Of a stretch of DNA of 24,794 nt, positions 1 through 6,706 are shown piece after piece. The stretch covers positions 1 to 24,794 of IMG/VR virus record IMGVR_UViG_3300020439_000078; one strand, written 5' to 3'. Origin of the DNA: a virus. A program made the position numbers and the translations under genes. Under the pieces are notes generated by a model. That model was given only the letters and a program-made list of their open reading frames with translations. It did not search any database and was not told where the DNA came from. Within the stretch, counting starts at the first letter, position 1. Each line of letters opens with the position of its first letter.

Positions 1-1158
1 GCAATGGAAGCGACATTCTACGCCTCCCAGCCGAATCAACGTATATGGCTTGTTGGTCTTTCCTATGATAAAGCCGACTTGATGTTCAGAGAAGTGTGGG
101 ATAAAATGGTAAAAGGACATCAAAACGATATTATCAAGGCTTCTGAGAAAGAAAGATATATCAAATTCAAATGGGGAACTACAGTTGAAGCTAAGTCTGC
201 TGATAACCCTGATTCACTTGTAGGTGAAGGGTTAGATTTACTAATCATAGATGAGGCAGCTAAAGTTAGACCTAGAATTTGGGATATGTATTTATCTCCC
301 ACATTATCTGATAGAAAAGGAAAGGCGATATTTATATCAACGCCAGAAGGGTTTAATTGGTTATATGATTTGTTCTTGCTTGGAAAAAGTGATGAACTTT
401 GGGAATCACATCAAGCACCATCTTGGGATAATGCCTTCGCTTTTCCTGAAGGTCAAAACGACAGGTTTCTCATTGAGAGAAAACGCAATATGGCTAAGGA
501 GCTTTTTGACCAAGAGTATGGTGCTCAGTTTACGAGTTTTGAAGGTAGGGTTTATCCTTTTGATAGGAATCTTGATGTCGGTTATTATCCTTATAATCCA
601 CATCTTCCTACTTTTTGTAGTATTGATTTTGGGTATCGTATGCCAAGTGTTGGTTGGTTTCAAACGCATTTAGTAAATGGTGAGTGGCATATAAATATGA
701 TTGATGAAATAATACACGAAACTAATATAAAAACAGATGAATTAGCAGAAAGAATAAGGTCAAAACCTTATAGAGTAACAAAATATTATGGCGACCCAGC
801 AGGATTACAAGCACAAGGACAGTCAGGCGTAGGAGATATAGAGATTTTTAGAAAAAAAGGTATGTTAGTAAGAACAATAACTGATAAAGCATCAAGAAGC
901 ATAACAGCAGGTGTTAATCACGTTAGAAGTTTTATAGAAAATGCTAATGGAGAAAGATACTTGCATTTAAACAACAATTGTATAGGAATGGCACAAGATT
1001 TAGAAAGTTACAGGTATCCTGAAGCTAAAGACAGTAAACCACTAAAACAAGAGCCATTAAAAGACGGATACCACGACCACGGCTGTGATATGTTAAGATA
1101 TTTTTTTATAAATAATTTTCCAATAAGAAACAGAGAAATCAAAGTGAGGCAAAGATAA
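1..1158 (+). CDS. terL: Terminase large subunit, 5' truncated
   Basis: This is the ATPase and nuclease of the DNA packaging motor, which docks on the portal. The frame is open from base 1; the first Met at base 4 has no ribosome binding site and is internal. Counting from that Met, the Walker B segment LLIIDEA is at residues 79-85, with the catalytic acids D83 and E84. A coupling-type STPEG motif lies at 112-116. The RNase H-like nuclease half shows three likely metal-binding acids: D208 in SIDFG, D264 in YGDPAG and D362 in HDHGCDMLRYF. The Walker A loop is missing and should lie just upstream of the window edge. The stop overlaps the portal start (TAATG), so the two are translationally coupled. 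The family call is confident; the exact packaging type (cos or headful) cannot be judged here. Confidence 0.95.
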   Translation, partial: AMEATFYASQPNQRIWLVGLSYDKADLMFREVWDKMVKGHQNDIIKASEKERYIKFKWGTTVEAKSADNPDSLVGEGLDLLIIDEAAKVRPRIWDMYLSPTLSDRKGKAIFISTPEGFNWLYDLFLLGKSDELWESHQAPSWDNAFAFPEGQNDRFLIERKRNMAKELFDQEYGAQFTSFEGRVYPFDRNLDVGYYPYNPHLPTFCSIDFGYRMPSVGWFQTHLVNGEWHINMIDEIIHETNIKTDELAERIRSKPYRVTKYYGDPAGLQAQGQSGVGDIEIFRKKGMLVRTITDKASRSITAGVNHVRSFIENANGERYLHLNNNCIGMAQDLESYRYPEAKDSKPLKQEPLKDGYHDHGCDMLRYFFINNFPIRNREIKVRQR

Positions 1159-2456
1159 TGTATTATGAACAAACAGACATAATTAAAGAAAGTTTAAACA
1201 ATTTAAAGGTGTATAACCATAAAGAAAGAGAAGGTTACATAAATAAACTTCTTGATTATTACAATGGTAATGCAACTTATCAATATATTTCATCAAGATT
1301 TGATTTAGAGGCTTTTAGTGAAGTTCCACCATACGAGGCGAACATAACTAAAAAGTTTATAAATAAAATGTCTAGGATTTATACAGTTGGTGCAGATAGA
1401 AATATAAATGATAAATATAATGATTTAGCTGTACTTAAAGATTCAAAAATGAAACATATTGAAAGAATGACACGTCTTATTGGAACTATTGCTACTAGAA
1501 TAATGTATGTTGATGGCGAAATGCCTTACTTTGACTATCAACCTATATATTACTTTCACCCTTTCTTTGAAGATGACCCATTTAGACCAGTAGCATTAAC
1601 ATATCCTTTGATGCACTATAGTACAGATGCTTCAAATACTGATAATGCACAATATATACATTGGAATAACACAGAATATATTATTTTTGATGAAGAAGGT
1701 GTAATATTAGACCAAAAAGAACACGGATACGATACTTTACCTTTTGTTTTTACACATAGAGAACATCAATGTGATAATTTCTATGTTGATGGTGCAAATG
1801 ATATTGTAAATGCTAATGAGCATATAAATATTACAATGACAGAGATGCAATTAGGTTTAAGGTTTCAAATGTTTGGACAACCAGTAGTTTCTGGTGCAGA
1901 TTTAGGAAATAGACAAAGATTTGGTTCAGATGTAATACTTGAATTACCTGAAGAAGCAACTTATGATATAAAATCACCATCAGGCGATATTGAGAAGGTT
2001 ATAGAAAATGTTAAGTTCCAAATGGAGCTTGTAGCACAAAATAATCACTTATATGTACAATTTGCACAAGATGGTGGTGAAACACCTAGTGGTATTGCTC
2101 TAAAAATCAAAGATTTAGAGAGATTTGAGGATTATCAAGACGATTTAGCCCTTTGGACACAATATGAACACGAAATGTACCAAATAGAGCGTAAAATAGC
2201 ACAATCATTCAATATAGCTATGCCTGAGGCGTTAAAATTAGACTTTAATGAGCCTGAATACCCAATGACAGTACAAGACCAGATAGCATTAGATATGCAC
2301 AGGCTTAATTTAGGATTAATAAGTAAAGCTGAACTAATGGTAGAATACAATAAAGACTTGACTTTGGAAGAAGCAAATGCTAAATTACAAGAGAATCAAG
2401 AACCTATACAAATACAGGTAGACCAAAATGTTCAAAATACAGACCAGCAAAGCTAG
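1158..2456 (+). CDS. Portal protein (SPP1 gp6-like)
   Basis: The dodecameric portal forms the DNA entry vertex, binds the terminase and later joins the tail. The 432-residue length fits SPP1-type portals. The sequence has the usual plan: a helical start, a beta-rich region with aromatic strands such as YIHWNNTEYIIFDEEG, a central segment ending DGANDIVNANEHINITMTE, then a segment around SGIALKIKDLE that resembles the stem and tunnel-loop part, and a helical acidic C-terminal crown. It starts inside the stop of the terminase gene, the standard order in tailed phages. Its 3' end overlaps the next gene by 29 bases. The call rests on position and overall pattern, not on a short diagnostic motif. 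Confidence 0.85.
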   Translation: MYYEQTDIIKESLNNLKVYNHKEREGYINKLLDYYNGNATYQYISSRFDLEAFSEVPPYEANITKKFINKMSRIYTVGADRNINDKYNDLAVLKDSKMKHIERMTRLIGTIATRIMYVDGEMPYFDYQPIYYFHPFFEDDPFRPVALTYPLMHYSTDASNTDNAQYIHWNNTEYIIFDEEGVILDQKEHGYDTLPFVFTHREHQCDNFYVDGANDIVNANEHINITMTEMQLGLRFQMFGQPVVSGADLGNRQRFGSDVILELPEEATYDIKSPSGDIEKVIENVKFQMELVAQNNHLYVQFAQDGGETPSGIALKIKDLERFEDYQDDLALWTQYEHEMYQIERKIAQSFNIAMPEALKLDFNEPEYPMTVQDQIALDMHRLNLGLISKAELMVEYNKDLTLEEANAKLQENQEPIQIQVDQNVQNTDQQS

Positions 2457-2859
2457 ATTTAACAAACTTGTTAAAAAAGTAGCATCAAAAAAAGTAAGAA
2501 AAAAGATTTTACGACTATTTACTGAAGAAATAGCAGAAGAATCTAAAAAATACATCACACAGGGTAAAGTTACGCCAGAATTAGCACCTTCTACCCTTAG
2601 AAACAGAAGAAAACGTGGCGTAACCAATAAAAAACCATTATTATTCGAAAAAGGATTAAGAGATAGTATAAAAGGTACAGATGATGGCGTAGAATTTGCT
2701 GATTATGGCAAATACCACAGAAGAAGGGGTGGATATATTGCTTTTGGAAAGGTAGCAGTACCACAAAGAGAATTTATAGCATATCACGCTGATGATGGAA
2801 TAAAAAAACGAATAAAAAACAAAGTAAAACGTAGATATATGGAAGAAATCAACAAATAA
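2428..2859 (+). CDS. Phage virion morphogenesis protein (Mu gpG-like family)
   Basis: This is a 143-residue, strongly basic protein. It follows the pattern of the gpG/tail-completion family (Pfam Phage_tail_S), which acts in head-tail joining. A helical N-terminus (1-45) is followed by the signature stretch TLRNRRKRG (56-64), then KKPLLFEKGLRDSI (68-81), a small beta segment with ADYGKYH (91-97) and VPQREFI (111-117). In relatives these read as K-rich linker, PLL.TG.LR.SI and P.R.FLG. The start lies within the portal gene, with a weak AGG upstream. The match is by remembered family pattern, so moderately sure. Confidence 0.65.
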   Translation: MFKIQTSKARFNKLVKKVASKKVRKKILRLFTEEIAEESKKYITQGKVTPELAPSTLRNRRKRGVTNKKPLLFEKGLRDSIKGTDDGVEFADYGKYHRRRGGYIAFGKVAVPQREFIAYHADDGIKKRIKNKVKRRYMEEINK

Positions 2860-2867
2860 GGAGTATT

Positions 2868-3083
2868 ATGACTAATAAAGACAAAGAAGTATTCAATGCA
2901 ATACTAAAATTAATAAGCAATATGCAAGTACAGATAGATTTATTAGTAGATAACTTAATTGTTGAAACTAAAGACGAATTAAAAATTTACAATGATAAAA
3001 TAGTAGAAATAGAAAAAGACACATATCAGCAAATGTGCGAATTAATGGAAAGCAACACAATACCCTTTATGGGCATAGCATAA
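2868..3083 (+). CDS. Hypothetical small helical protein
   Basis: This 71-residue protein is predicted to be almost wholly helical, with heptad-like spacing of I, L and V over residues 10-50, so a short coiled coil or oligomer is likely. There is no signal peptide or membrane segment. An excellent ribosome binding site (AAGGAG, six bases before the ATG) supports the start. It sits between the morphogenesis gene and a small membrane-protein pair and ends 9 bases before the next start. I do not recognise a family; a structural accessory or lysis accessory role is possible from position only. Confidence 0.7.
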   Translation: MTNKDKEVFNAILKLISNMQVQIDLLVDNLIVETKDELKIYNDKIVEIEKDTYQQMCELMESNTIPFMGIA

Positions 3084-3092
3084 TGGAGAAAA

Positions 3093-3401
3093 ATGGATTT
3101 TATCACAATATTGGAACAATTTGGAATACCTGTGGCGATGACAATAGCGTTCGGATTCTTTATATGGAAACAAAACAGGTTCATACAGGAAACTCTAATG
3201 ACAGAGTTAGACCAAGACTTCAAGAGGTTGGAAGGTATTATTATTAAACTTATCGACCAGCAAAAAATGGTACAAATGGAACAAAAGAAGTTAAATGGTA
3301 TATTCAAAGCACAAGTAGAAATCATAGCAAGACTTTCAGGAAACGGATTAAAAGACAAATTTTTAAGAATGATGGAAAAAGGTGGTATGGACAATGAATG
3401 A
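3093..3401 (+). CDS. Small membrane protein, holin-like architecture
   Basis: This 102-residue protein has one N-terminal membrane segment (about residues 8-25, FGIPVAMTIAFGFFIW) followed by a charged, amphipathic helical tail rich in K, E and Q (26-100). This resembles BhlA/UviB-like bacteriocin or holin proteins. Such proteins insert in the inner membrane and help endolysin release. The start has GGAG six bases upstream. It overlaps the next membrane peptide gene by 8 bases, and paired small membrane genes are common in lysis modules. No endolysin is seen in the window, so the lysis role is inference from shape and company only. Confidence 0.55.
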   Translation: MDFITILEQFGIPVAMTIAFGFFIWKQNRFIQETLMTELDQDFKRLEGIIIKLIDQQKMVQMEQKKLNGIFKAQVEIIARLSGNGLKDKFLRMMEKGGMDNE

Positions 3402-3543
3402 AACTAAAAGCCTCAAAATAGAAACACCAATAGTTAGTATTGAAAGCGATTCAGGTAGCCACGTTAATGATTTTTTCAGTATTGTCGGCGTTATGGTGAT
3501 ATTTGTAGTATTAAAGTATTTACTTAGAAAATACGTTAGATAG
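3394..3543 (+). CDS. 49-residue membrane peptide
   Basis: A short reading frame starts within the end of the holin-like gene (ATG at 3394, stop overlap) and ends at TAG 3541-3543. The N-terminal half is polar (MNETKSLKIETP...). Residues about 26-43 form one strongly hydrophobic helix (FFSIVGVMVIFVVLKYLL), followed by a basic tail RKYVR, so the N-terminus should face out and the basic tail in. Overlap with the preceding membrane gene suggests a two-component membrane module, for example holin plus partner. The last 8 bases overlap the convergent minus-strand gene. Function is not recognised. Confidence 0.6.
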   Translation: MNETKSLKIETPIVSIESDSGSHVNDFFSIVGVMVIFVVLKYLLRKYVR

Positions 3544-4165
3544 CGTTCTCAGCTTCTATAATACTTTGTTCCCATTCTTTTCTTTGACCCTTAGTCGGTC
3601 TTTTAGCCTTTAATGGCTCTATACCCACAGCTTTAGCTCTTTTCTTCCAAGCATACCATTCTTTACGCTTCTCATTACGATTCTTTTTATTCAGCTCTGC
3701 ATCAATAACCTTTTTAAGAACTATCTTTTCTTGTTTTGGCGTTTTAGCAATCTTACGTTCAGGTAAATCTTCTGGTATAGTAACATCATCAATAACATCT
3801 ACTATTTCAGCATCTTGTATATCTTCAGCTTTTAAAAACCTCTCAAATGGACTATCTATAGTAATATTGACGTTTTTTACAAGTTTACCACTATGCTCAA
3901 GTACCAATCTAGCAGCTTGTACATTACCGTGTTTACCTTCTCTTAACATAGCGTTCAAAACAGCAGGAATTTGACTTCCATACTCTGTCATATACCTTTC
4001 ATATATTTTGTCTATAAAATCACTATTCTTACGCCATTCTTTGACACAATTTCGGCTAACACCTACTTTATCTGCTACTTCTTGTATCGTAATATTAGGG
4101 TTAAGTGCGAATAATTCTATCGCTAGTACTTTCTGTGGTGTTTTCTTTGCTATGGTAGTTTCCAT
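3536..4165 (-). CDS. Terminase small subunit-like HTH protein (phBC6A51-type)
   Basis: This 209-residue protein has an N-terminal helix-turn-helix at about residues 12-50 (TIQEVADKVGVSRNCVKEWRKN), typical of small terminases and of phBC6A51-type homeodomain proteins. A helical middle with AARLVLEHSGKL (83-94) is the usual second landmark of these proteins. The C-terminal half is highly basic and K/R-rich with PKQEK and PTKGQRKEWE, suiting DNA or terminase contact. If correct it recognises the packaging site and loads the large subunit. It lies on the opposite strand from the large terminase, 2.4 kb away, which is unusual. No good ribosome binding site precedes the ATG. A DNA-binding regulator is the alternative. 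Confidence 0.65.
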   Translation of the reverse strand: METTIAKKTPQKVLAIELFALNPNITIQEVADKVGVSRNCVKEWRKNSDFIDKIYERYMTEYGSQIPAVLNAMLREGKHGNVQAARLVLEHSGKLVKNVNITIDSPFERFLKAEDIQDAEIVDVIDDVTIPEDLPERKIAKTPKQEKIVLKKVIDAELNKKNRNEKRKEWYAWKKRAKAVGIEPLKAKRPTKGQRKEWEQSIIEAENAI

Positions 4166-4406
4166 ATCATAATTTAGTACTTTTTGGTACTTCTTTACAA
4201 TATTTTTTTAAAATTGGGGTAAGGTACTTATTTTTATGACTTTTTGTGGAATGGGAGCCGAGAGAGACCAAAAAAAAATTTGTACGCTTGGGGGGGGTGG
4301 GTGTGGTAGTTTTTAATCTGAGAGGGAGAGCAGGGAAACGCCTAATCTGAATAAAGATTTTGAACCAAAGCGTTTAAACCTGCTCCCAATCTCAGAGCAG
4401 TTAATC
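4166..4406. other. Non-coding region upstream of the small-terminase-like gene
   Basis: No convincing gene lies in these 241 bases. The stretch next to the gene start holds an inverted repeat AGTAC-six bases-GTACT (about 4174-4190) and a further GGTACTT copy near 4213, which could be operator-like. An A tract (4270-4278) and an 8-G tract (4290-4297) followed by GTGGGTGTGG stand out strongly in such AT-rich DNA. A large stem-loop fills 4318-4395. The position beside a small-terminase-like gene makes a packaging (pac or cos) site a reasonable guess, but nothing here proves it. Confidence 0.5.
4318..4395. ncRNA. Multi-part stem-loop, candidate structured RNA or DNA site
   Basis: Nested inverted repeats pair in register: CTGAGA 4318-4323 with TCTCAG 4390-4395, GAGCAGG 4328-4334 with CCTGCTC 4379-4385, and AAACGC 4336-4341 with GCGTTT 4370-4375. 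Inside these, AATCT 4344-4348 pairs with AGATT 4355-4359. The result is one long hairpin with internal loops. Neither strand has a U-run after it, so it is not a normal intrinsic terminator. It lies between the coiled-coil gene and the small-terminase-like gene, both on the minus strand, so it would be the 3' end of one transcript or the leader of the other. Confidence 0.5.
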
Positions 4407-5024
4407 TTAGTTGCTACCCCCTTCCAAGTTTGCTTTTTTAGGCGTTGGAGCCTTTTTAGTTGCAGTTTGTTTAAAGCTATCTTCTATTACATTTAATAGT
4501 TCGTTTGAATCTTCTTCTTTAAATGTATCTTTTTCTTTCATATACTTTACTTCTGTACTAGATACAACGCCTTCATCTCCTGTTTCTTGGATTCCTTCTT
4601 TAGTGGCTTCAAATCCAATAGTTTCTAGGTAATCAGATACTACATCTTCTGCAGTTGCAGTCTCTGCAAGTTCTACATCTTCTTTAACGTCTGCAAGATT
4701 CATTTTTGCGTCTTCTAGGTCTGAATCTGCAGAATCTAAAGAATTTCTAGCATCATAGCAATAAGATTCGATATCATCAAGATTACTTCTTGCATCTGAT
4801 ACTTGGTCTAGTGCTAAATCTAGTTTGTACTCTGCATCTTCTAACTTGTTTTGTAAATTAGTAACAACGCTTAAAAACTCAAACTTTGTTACGCCTAAGA
4901 TATCCATAGCAGAATTTAAAATTTTGCTATCTTGGATTAAGTCATTTAAACCTACTGAAAGGTTTTTGTATTCAATCCCTAATTTTGGGAATTTGTTAGT
5001 TGGGTTAATTTTAACTGCTTTCAT
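4407..5024 (-). CDS. Acidic coiled-coil protein, function unknown
   Basis: This 205-residue protein has a long, very acidic coiled-coil core (about residues 45-120). D, L and A recur at near-heptad spacing in units such as LDLALDQV, ARSNLDDIE, ARNSLDSAD and LEDAKMNLADV. The N-terminus (1-30) is basic to neutral, and the C-terminus is low-complexity and ends in a basic stretch (KKAPTPKKANLEGGSN). There is no membrane segment or signal peptide. A strong AAGGAG precedes the ATG by seven bases. It faces away from the early operon across a 419-base control region and lies upstream of the small-terminase-like gene. It might be a scaffold-like or structural protein, but I do not recognise a family. 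Confidence 0.75.
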   Translation of the reverse strand: MKAVKINPTNKFPKLGIEYKNLSVGLNDLIQDSKILNSAMDILGVTKFEFLSVVTNLQNKLEDAEYKLDLALDQVSDARSNLDDIESYCYDARNSLDSADSDLEDAKMNLADVKEDVELAETATAEDVVSDYLETIGFEATKEGIQETGDEGVVSSTEVKYMKEKDTFKEEDSNELLNVIEDSFKQTATKKAPTPKKANLEGGSN

Positions 5025-5217
5025 TTTTTTGTCTCCTTGACTTGTTTTTTGTTTTAGTTAAACTTTATTGTCTAACTTGAAATAAAATTACATTAAATAA
5101 ATTTAAAAACAAAGAAAAATCTAAAAATAATTAAATTTTTTTTTGCTTTGAGATATAGAAATAGCCAATCATAAAAACATCTTGTTTAATTGCTAAAAAT
5201 TTTGTATACGAATTTTA

Positions 5218-5241
5218 CCGACTACTTAGTCGGATTTTTTT
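5218..5241 (+). terminator. Intrinsic terminator or attenuator
   Basis: A perfect 7-base stem, CCGACTA (5218-5224) and TAGTCGG (5227-5233), is followed at once by ATTTTTTT. The U-run lies only on the plus-strand side, so it would stop rightward transcription. No rightward gene lies directly upstream, so it may insulate the early operon or attenuate a promoter farther upstream, for example TTGTTT with TATACG 17 bases later near 5183-5211. A palindromic operator is the other reading. Confidence 0.65.
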
Positions 5242-5301
5242 AAATAAATTTTTTAAAGGTTTTTTTTAAATGGGTTTGGGGTGTGGTTTGAAAATCTTCA
5301 G

Positions 5302-5367
5302 TTATATTTCAGAGTGTATTAATGGTTATATTTTAGAGAGGATTAAATTATATTTTAAGAAATATTA
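5302..5367 (+). repeat. Three 20-base direct repeats (iteron-like)
   Basis: Copies start at 5302, 5326 and 5348, spaced 24 and 22 bases apart, about two helical turns. Copy 2 reads TTATATTTTAGAGAGGATTA; copy 1 matches it at 17 of 20 positions and copy 3 at 15 of 20. A degenerate fourth copy may start near 5377. Same-face repeats in AT-rich DNA upstream of an early operon suit replication initiator binding sites or a multi-site operator. Confidence 0.6.
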
Positions 5368-5376
5368 AATAAATGT

Positions 5377-5404
5377 TTGTAATTTTAAATAATATGTTTA
5401 TATT
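5377..5404 (+). promoter_or_regulatory. Candidate sigma70-type promoter of the early operon
   Basis: TTGTAA (5377-5382), a 16-base spacer and TATATT (5399-5404) match the -35 and -10 consensus at 4 of 6 and 5 of 6 positions. The site lies about 40 bases before the first early gene and just after the direct repeats. In DNA this AT-rich, chance matches are common, so this is tentative. Confidence 0.4.
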
Positions 5405-5443
5405 GTTTTTGTTACTATTAACTAAATATAGGAATTATAAATT

Positions 5444-5821
5444 ATGAGTTGGAATGAAAAGCCATATAAATATGATGAAATAGAAGATTATTTTATAGAC
5501 AAAATAAATGATTATAAATGGAAAGACATAATAAAATTATTAGATGATGGAGATTTACACCACGAAATATTTAACACTGATTACTTTGTTATATACCATT
5601 ATGAAGCAATGAATTTTTTAGGAGAAGCAACATTTCAAGTAATAGACGCAGTGAAAGAATGGGAGCAGTTTAATTTTGGAGAAGTTACCACAGACTTAAC
5701 AAGTCCTCAAAGCGTTGTGAATATGTATGCGTATATAATAGGAGAAGAAGTTATATATAAATACACTAAAGACAGAGACGCTTTACTAGAATTATATAAA
5801 AATTATGGGAGGGTTGCGTAA
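5444..5821 (+). CDS. Conserved phage hypothetical (DUF7222-like pattern)
   Basis: First gene of the rightward early operon. The 125 residues contain GDLHHEIFNTDYFVIYHYEA (part of 36-55) and FGEVTTDLTSPQSVVNMYAYIIGEE (around 78-102). This arrangement recalls a widespread small phage family in which NTDYYI and NFGE..TDLS.PE.VVNMY are conserved; I recall it as DUF7222 but cannot check. It is soluble and acidic, with no membrane segment. Its stop overlaps the next start (TAATG). An early, dispensable host-interaction role would fit the position; no biochemical function is claimed. Confidence 0.8.
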   Translation: MSWNEKPYKYDEIEDYFIDKINDYKWKDIIKLLDDGDLHHEIFNTDYFVIYHYEAMNFLGEATFQVIDAVKEWEQFNFGEVTTDLTSPQSVVNMYAYIIGEEVIYKYTKDRDALLELYKNYGRVA

Positions 5822-6150
5822 TGCCTTTACGTTGGAATATAGAAAAATGTGAAAAGTTAGATTTTTTAAAATCTAGTGAATTAGAAAAAGCAAAAACTCA
5901 AATTATAATATGGAGTTCATTAGTTATAAATATAAGTAAGATTACTAAAAAGAATTATAAGGAGTTTTATAATAGGATTAATATTTATGAACGCCTAACT
6001 GAAGCAGGATTAAAATATAAAGATGGTAAAGATTATTATATTACGCTTGAAGACATTAAAAATAGAATTGGATTTCATACAAACGTGGGTGATATGTCTG
6101 ATTCTAAATTTATGAAAAATATGTTTAGAATATATAAGGAACGTAACTAA
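5821..6150 (+). CDS. Hypothetical early protein
   Basis: 109 residues, basic. A helical N-terminal two thirds is followed by YYITLEDIKNRIGFHTNVGDMSDSKFMKNMF (about 72-102), which looks like a small alpha-beta or winged-helix end: the pattern ITLEDIKNRIG followed by a turn and a basic helix is HTH-like. It starts on the stop of the preceding gene and ends on the start of the next, so it is clearly part of the same transcript. Family not recognised. Confidence 0.75.
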   Translation: MPLRWNIEKCEKLDFLKSSELEKAKTQIIIWSSLVINISKITKKNYKEFYNRINIYERLTEAGLKYKDGKDYYITLEDIKNRIGFHTNVGDMSDSKFMKNMFRIYKERN

Positions 6151-6386
6151 TGAATACAATTATAGATGCTTATGGTAATGAACGTAAATACAAAATTATA
6201 TCTGATGGTAGAACGCTTAGGAGTTTTATAAAGAAGGGTTTTATAAATGAGCCAAAATATGGAGCATATCCACAGGTTGATGCAACCTTTGACCAGTTTT
6301 TTAGAGGTTTTGAATATAAAGATAAAAAGTATATTATAAAATATTTTGATGGGAGTTTATATCCCTTCGTATGTGAAATTATATAA
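6150..6386 (+). CDS. Hypothetical early protein
   Basis: 78 residues, basic, rich in F, Y and K. It appears to be a small beta-rich fold: strands are suggested by NTIIDAYGNERKYKII near the start and KYIIKYFDGSLYPFVCEII at the end. No zinc, nucleotide or membrane motif is visible. Start and stop are coupled to the gene before (TAATG), and a good AAAGGAG for the following gene begins just after its stop. No family is recognised. Confidence 0.7.
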   Translation: MNTIIDAYGNERKYKIISDGRTLRSFIKKGFINEPKYGAYPQVDATFDQFFRGFEYKDKKYIIKYFDGSLYPFVCEII

Positions 6387-6400
6387 AGGAGATTATTAAT

Positions 6401-6706
6401 ATGGCTATTAAAAACAAAATAATAATAGATGGAATAGAAGCAGAACATTCAGATTATATATGTGGATATGGTTGTGGTAGAGATATATCTGAAACTGAAA
6501 TATCTGAAACTCCTTATGCTACTTATATATGTGGAGATATTGAGTGTTGGAATAGTTTTTGTTTGGAGTTTTGGAATCCACTTGAAGTAGAAGAAGAAGA
6601 AGTAGAAGTATGTGAAGGTTGCAGAGAAGATGAAGATACAAGTTATGATGGAATGTGTATGCTTTGTTGGGAGGAGTTAAATGAACATCTTGGAGAAGAT
6701 GTATAG
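6401..6706 (+). CDS. Cysteine-rich acidic zinc-binding-like protein
   Basis: 101 residues with two cysteine clusters. The first is C-x3-C at 21-25 with further Cys at 44 and 49 in the central segment. The second, near the C-terminus, is VCEGC then MCMLCW (about 71-91), a treble-clef or zinc-ribbon-like CxxC pair. Between them lies a run of glutamates (LEVEEEEVEV). It has a strong AAAGGAG start site and is coupled at its end (TAGTG) to the peptide deformylase gene. A zinc finger that binds protein or nucleic acid is likely; the partner is unknown. Confidence 0.75.
   Translation: MAIKNKIIIDGIEAEHSDYICGYGCGRDISETEISETPYATYICGDIECWNSFCLEFWNPLEVEEEEVEVCEGCREDEDTSYDGMCMLCWEELNEHLGEDV

Larger units (their letters stand above)
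5025..5443. other. Divergent control region, very AT-rich
   Basis: This 419-base gap separates the minus-strand coiled-coil gene from the plus-strand early operon and contains no gene. It includes an AGTTA/TAACT inverted repeat (5056-5077) near the minus-strand start, homopolymeric A and T runs, a terminator-like hairpin (5218-5241), a G-rich patch near 5271-5287, three 20-base direct repeats (5302-5367) and a promoter-like pair (5377-5404). These are the expected ingredients of an early control region or replication origin. Confidence 0.6.

Noticed and set aside
251-673. Open frames in other registers inside the terminase gene
   Set aside because: The terminase frame has catalytic motifs throughout; the other products are hydrophobic shadows of an AT-rich coding sequence.
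3035-3247. Rightward frame of 70 residues between the helical protein and the membrane protein
   Set aside because: It overlaps two better-supported frames, has no ribosome binding site and encodes a polar product without pattern.
4290-4297. The 8-G tract as an assembly or sequencing error
   Set aside because: Homopolymer length may indeed be uncertain, but it lies in non-coding DNA and the G-rich context (GTGGGTGTGG) continues beyond it, so I kept it as real sequence.
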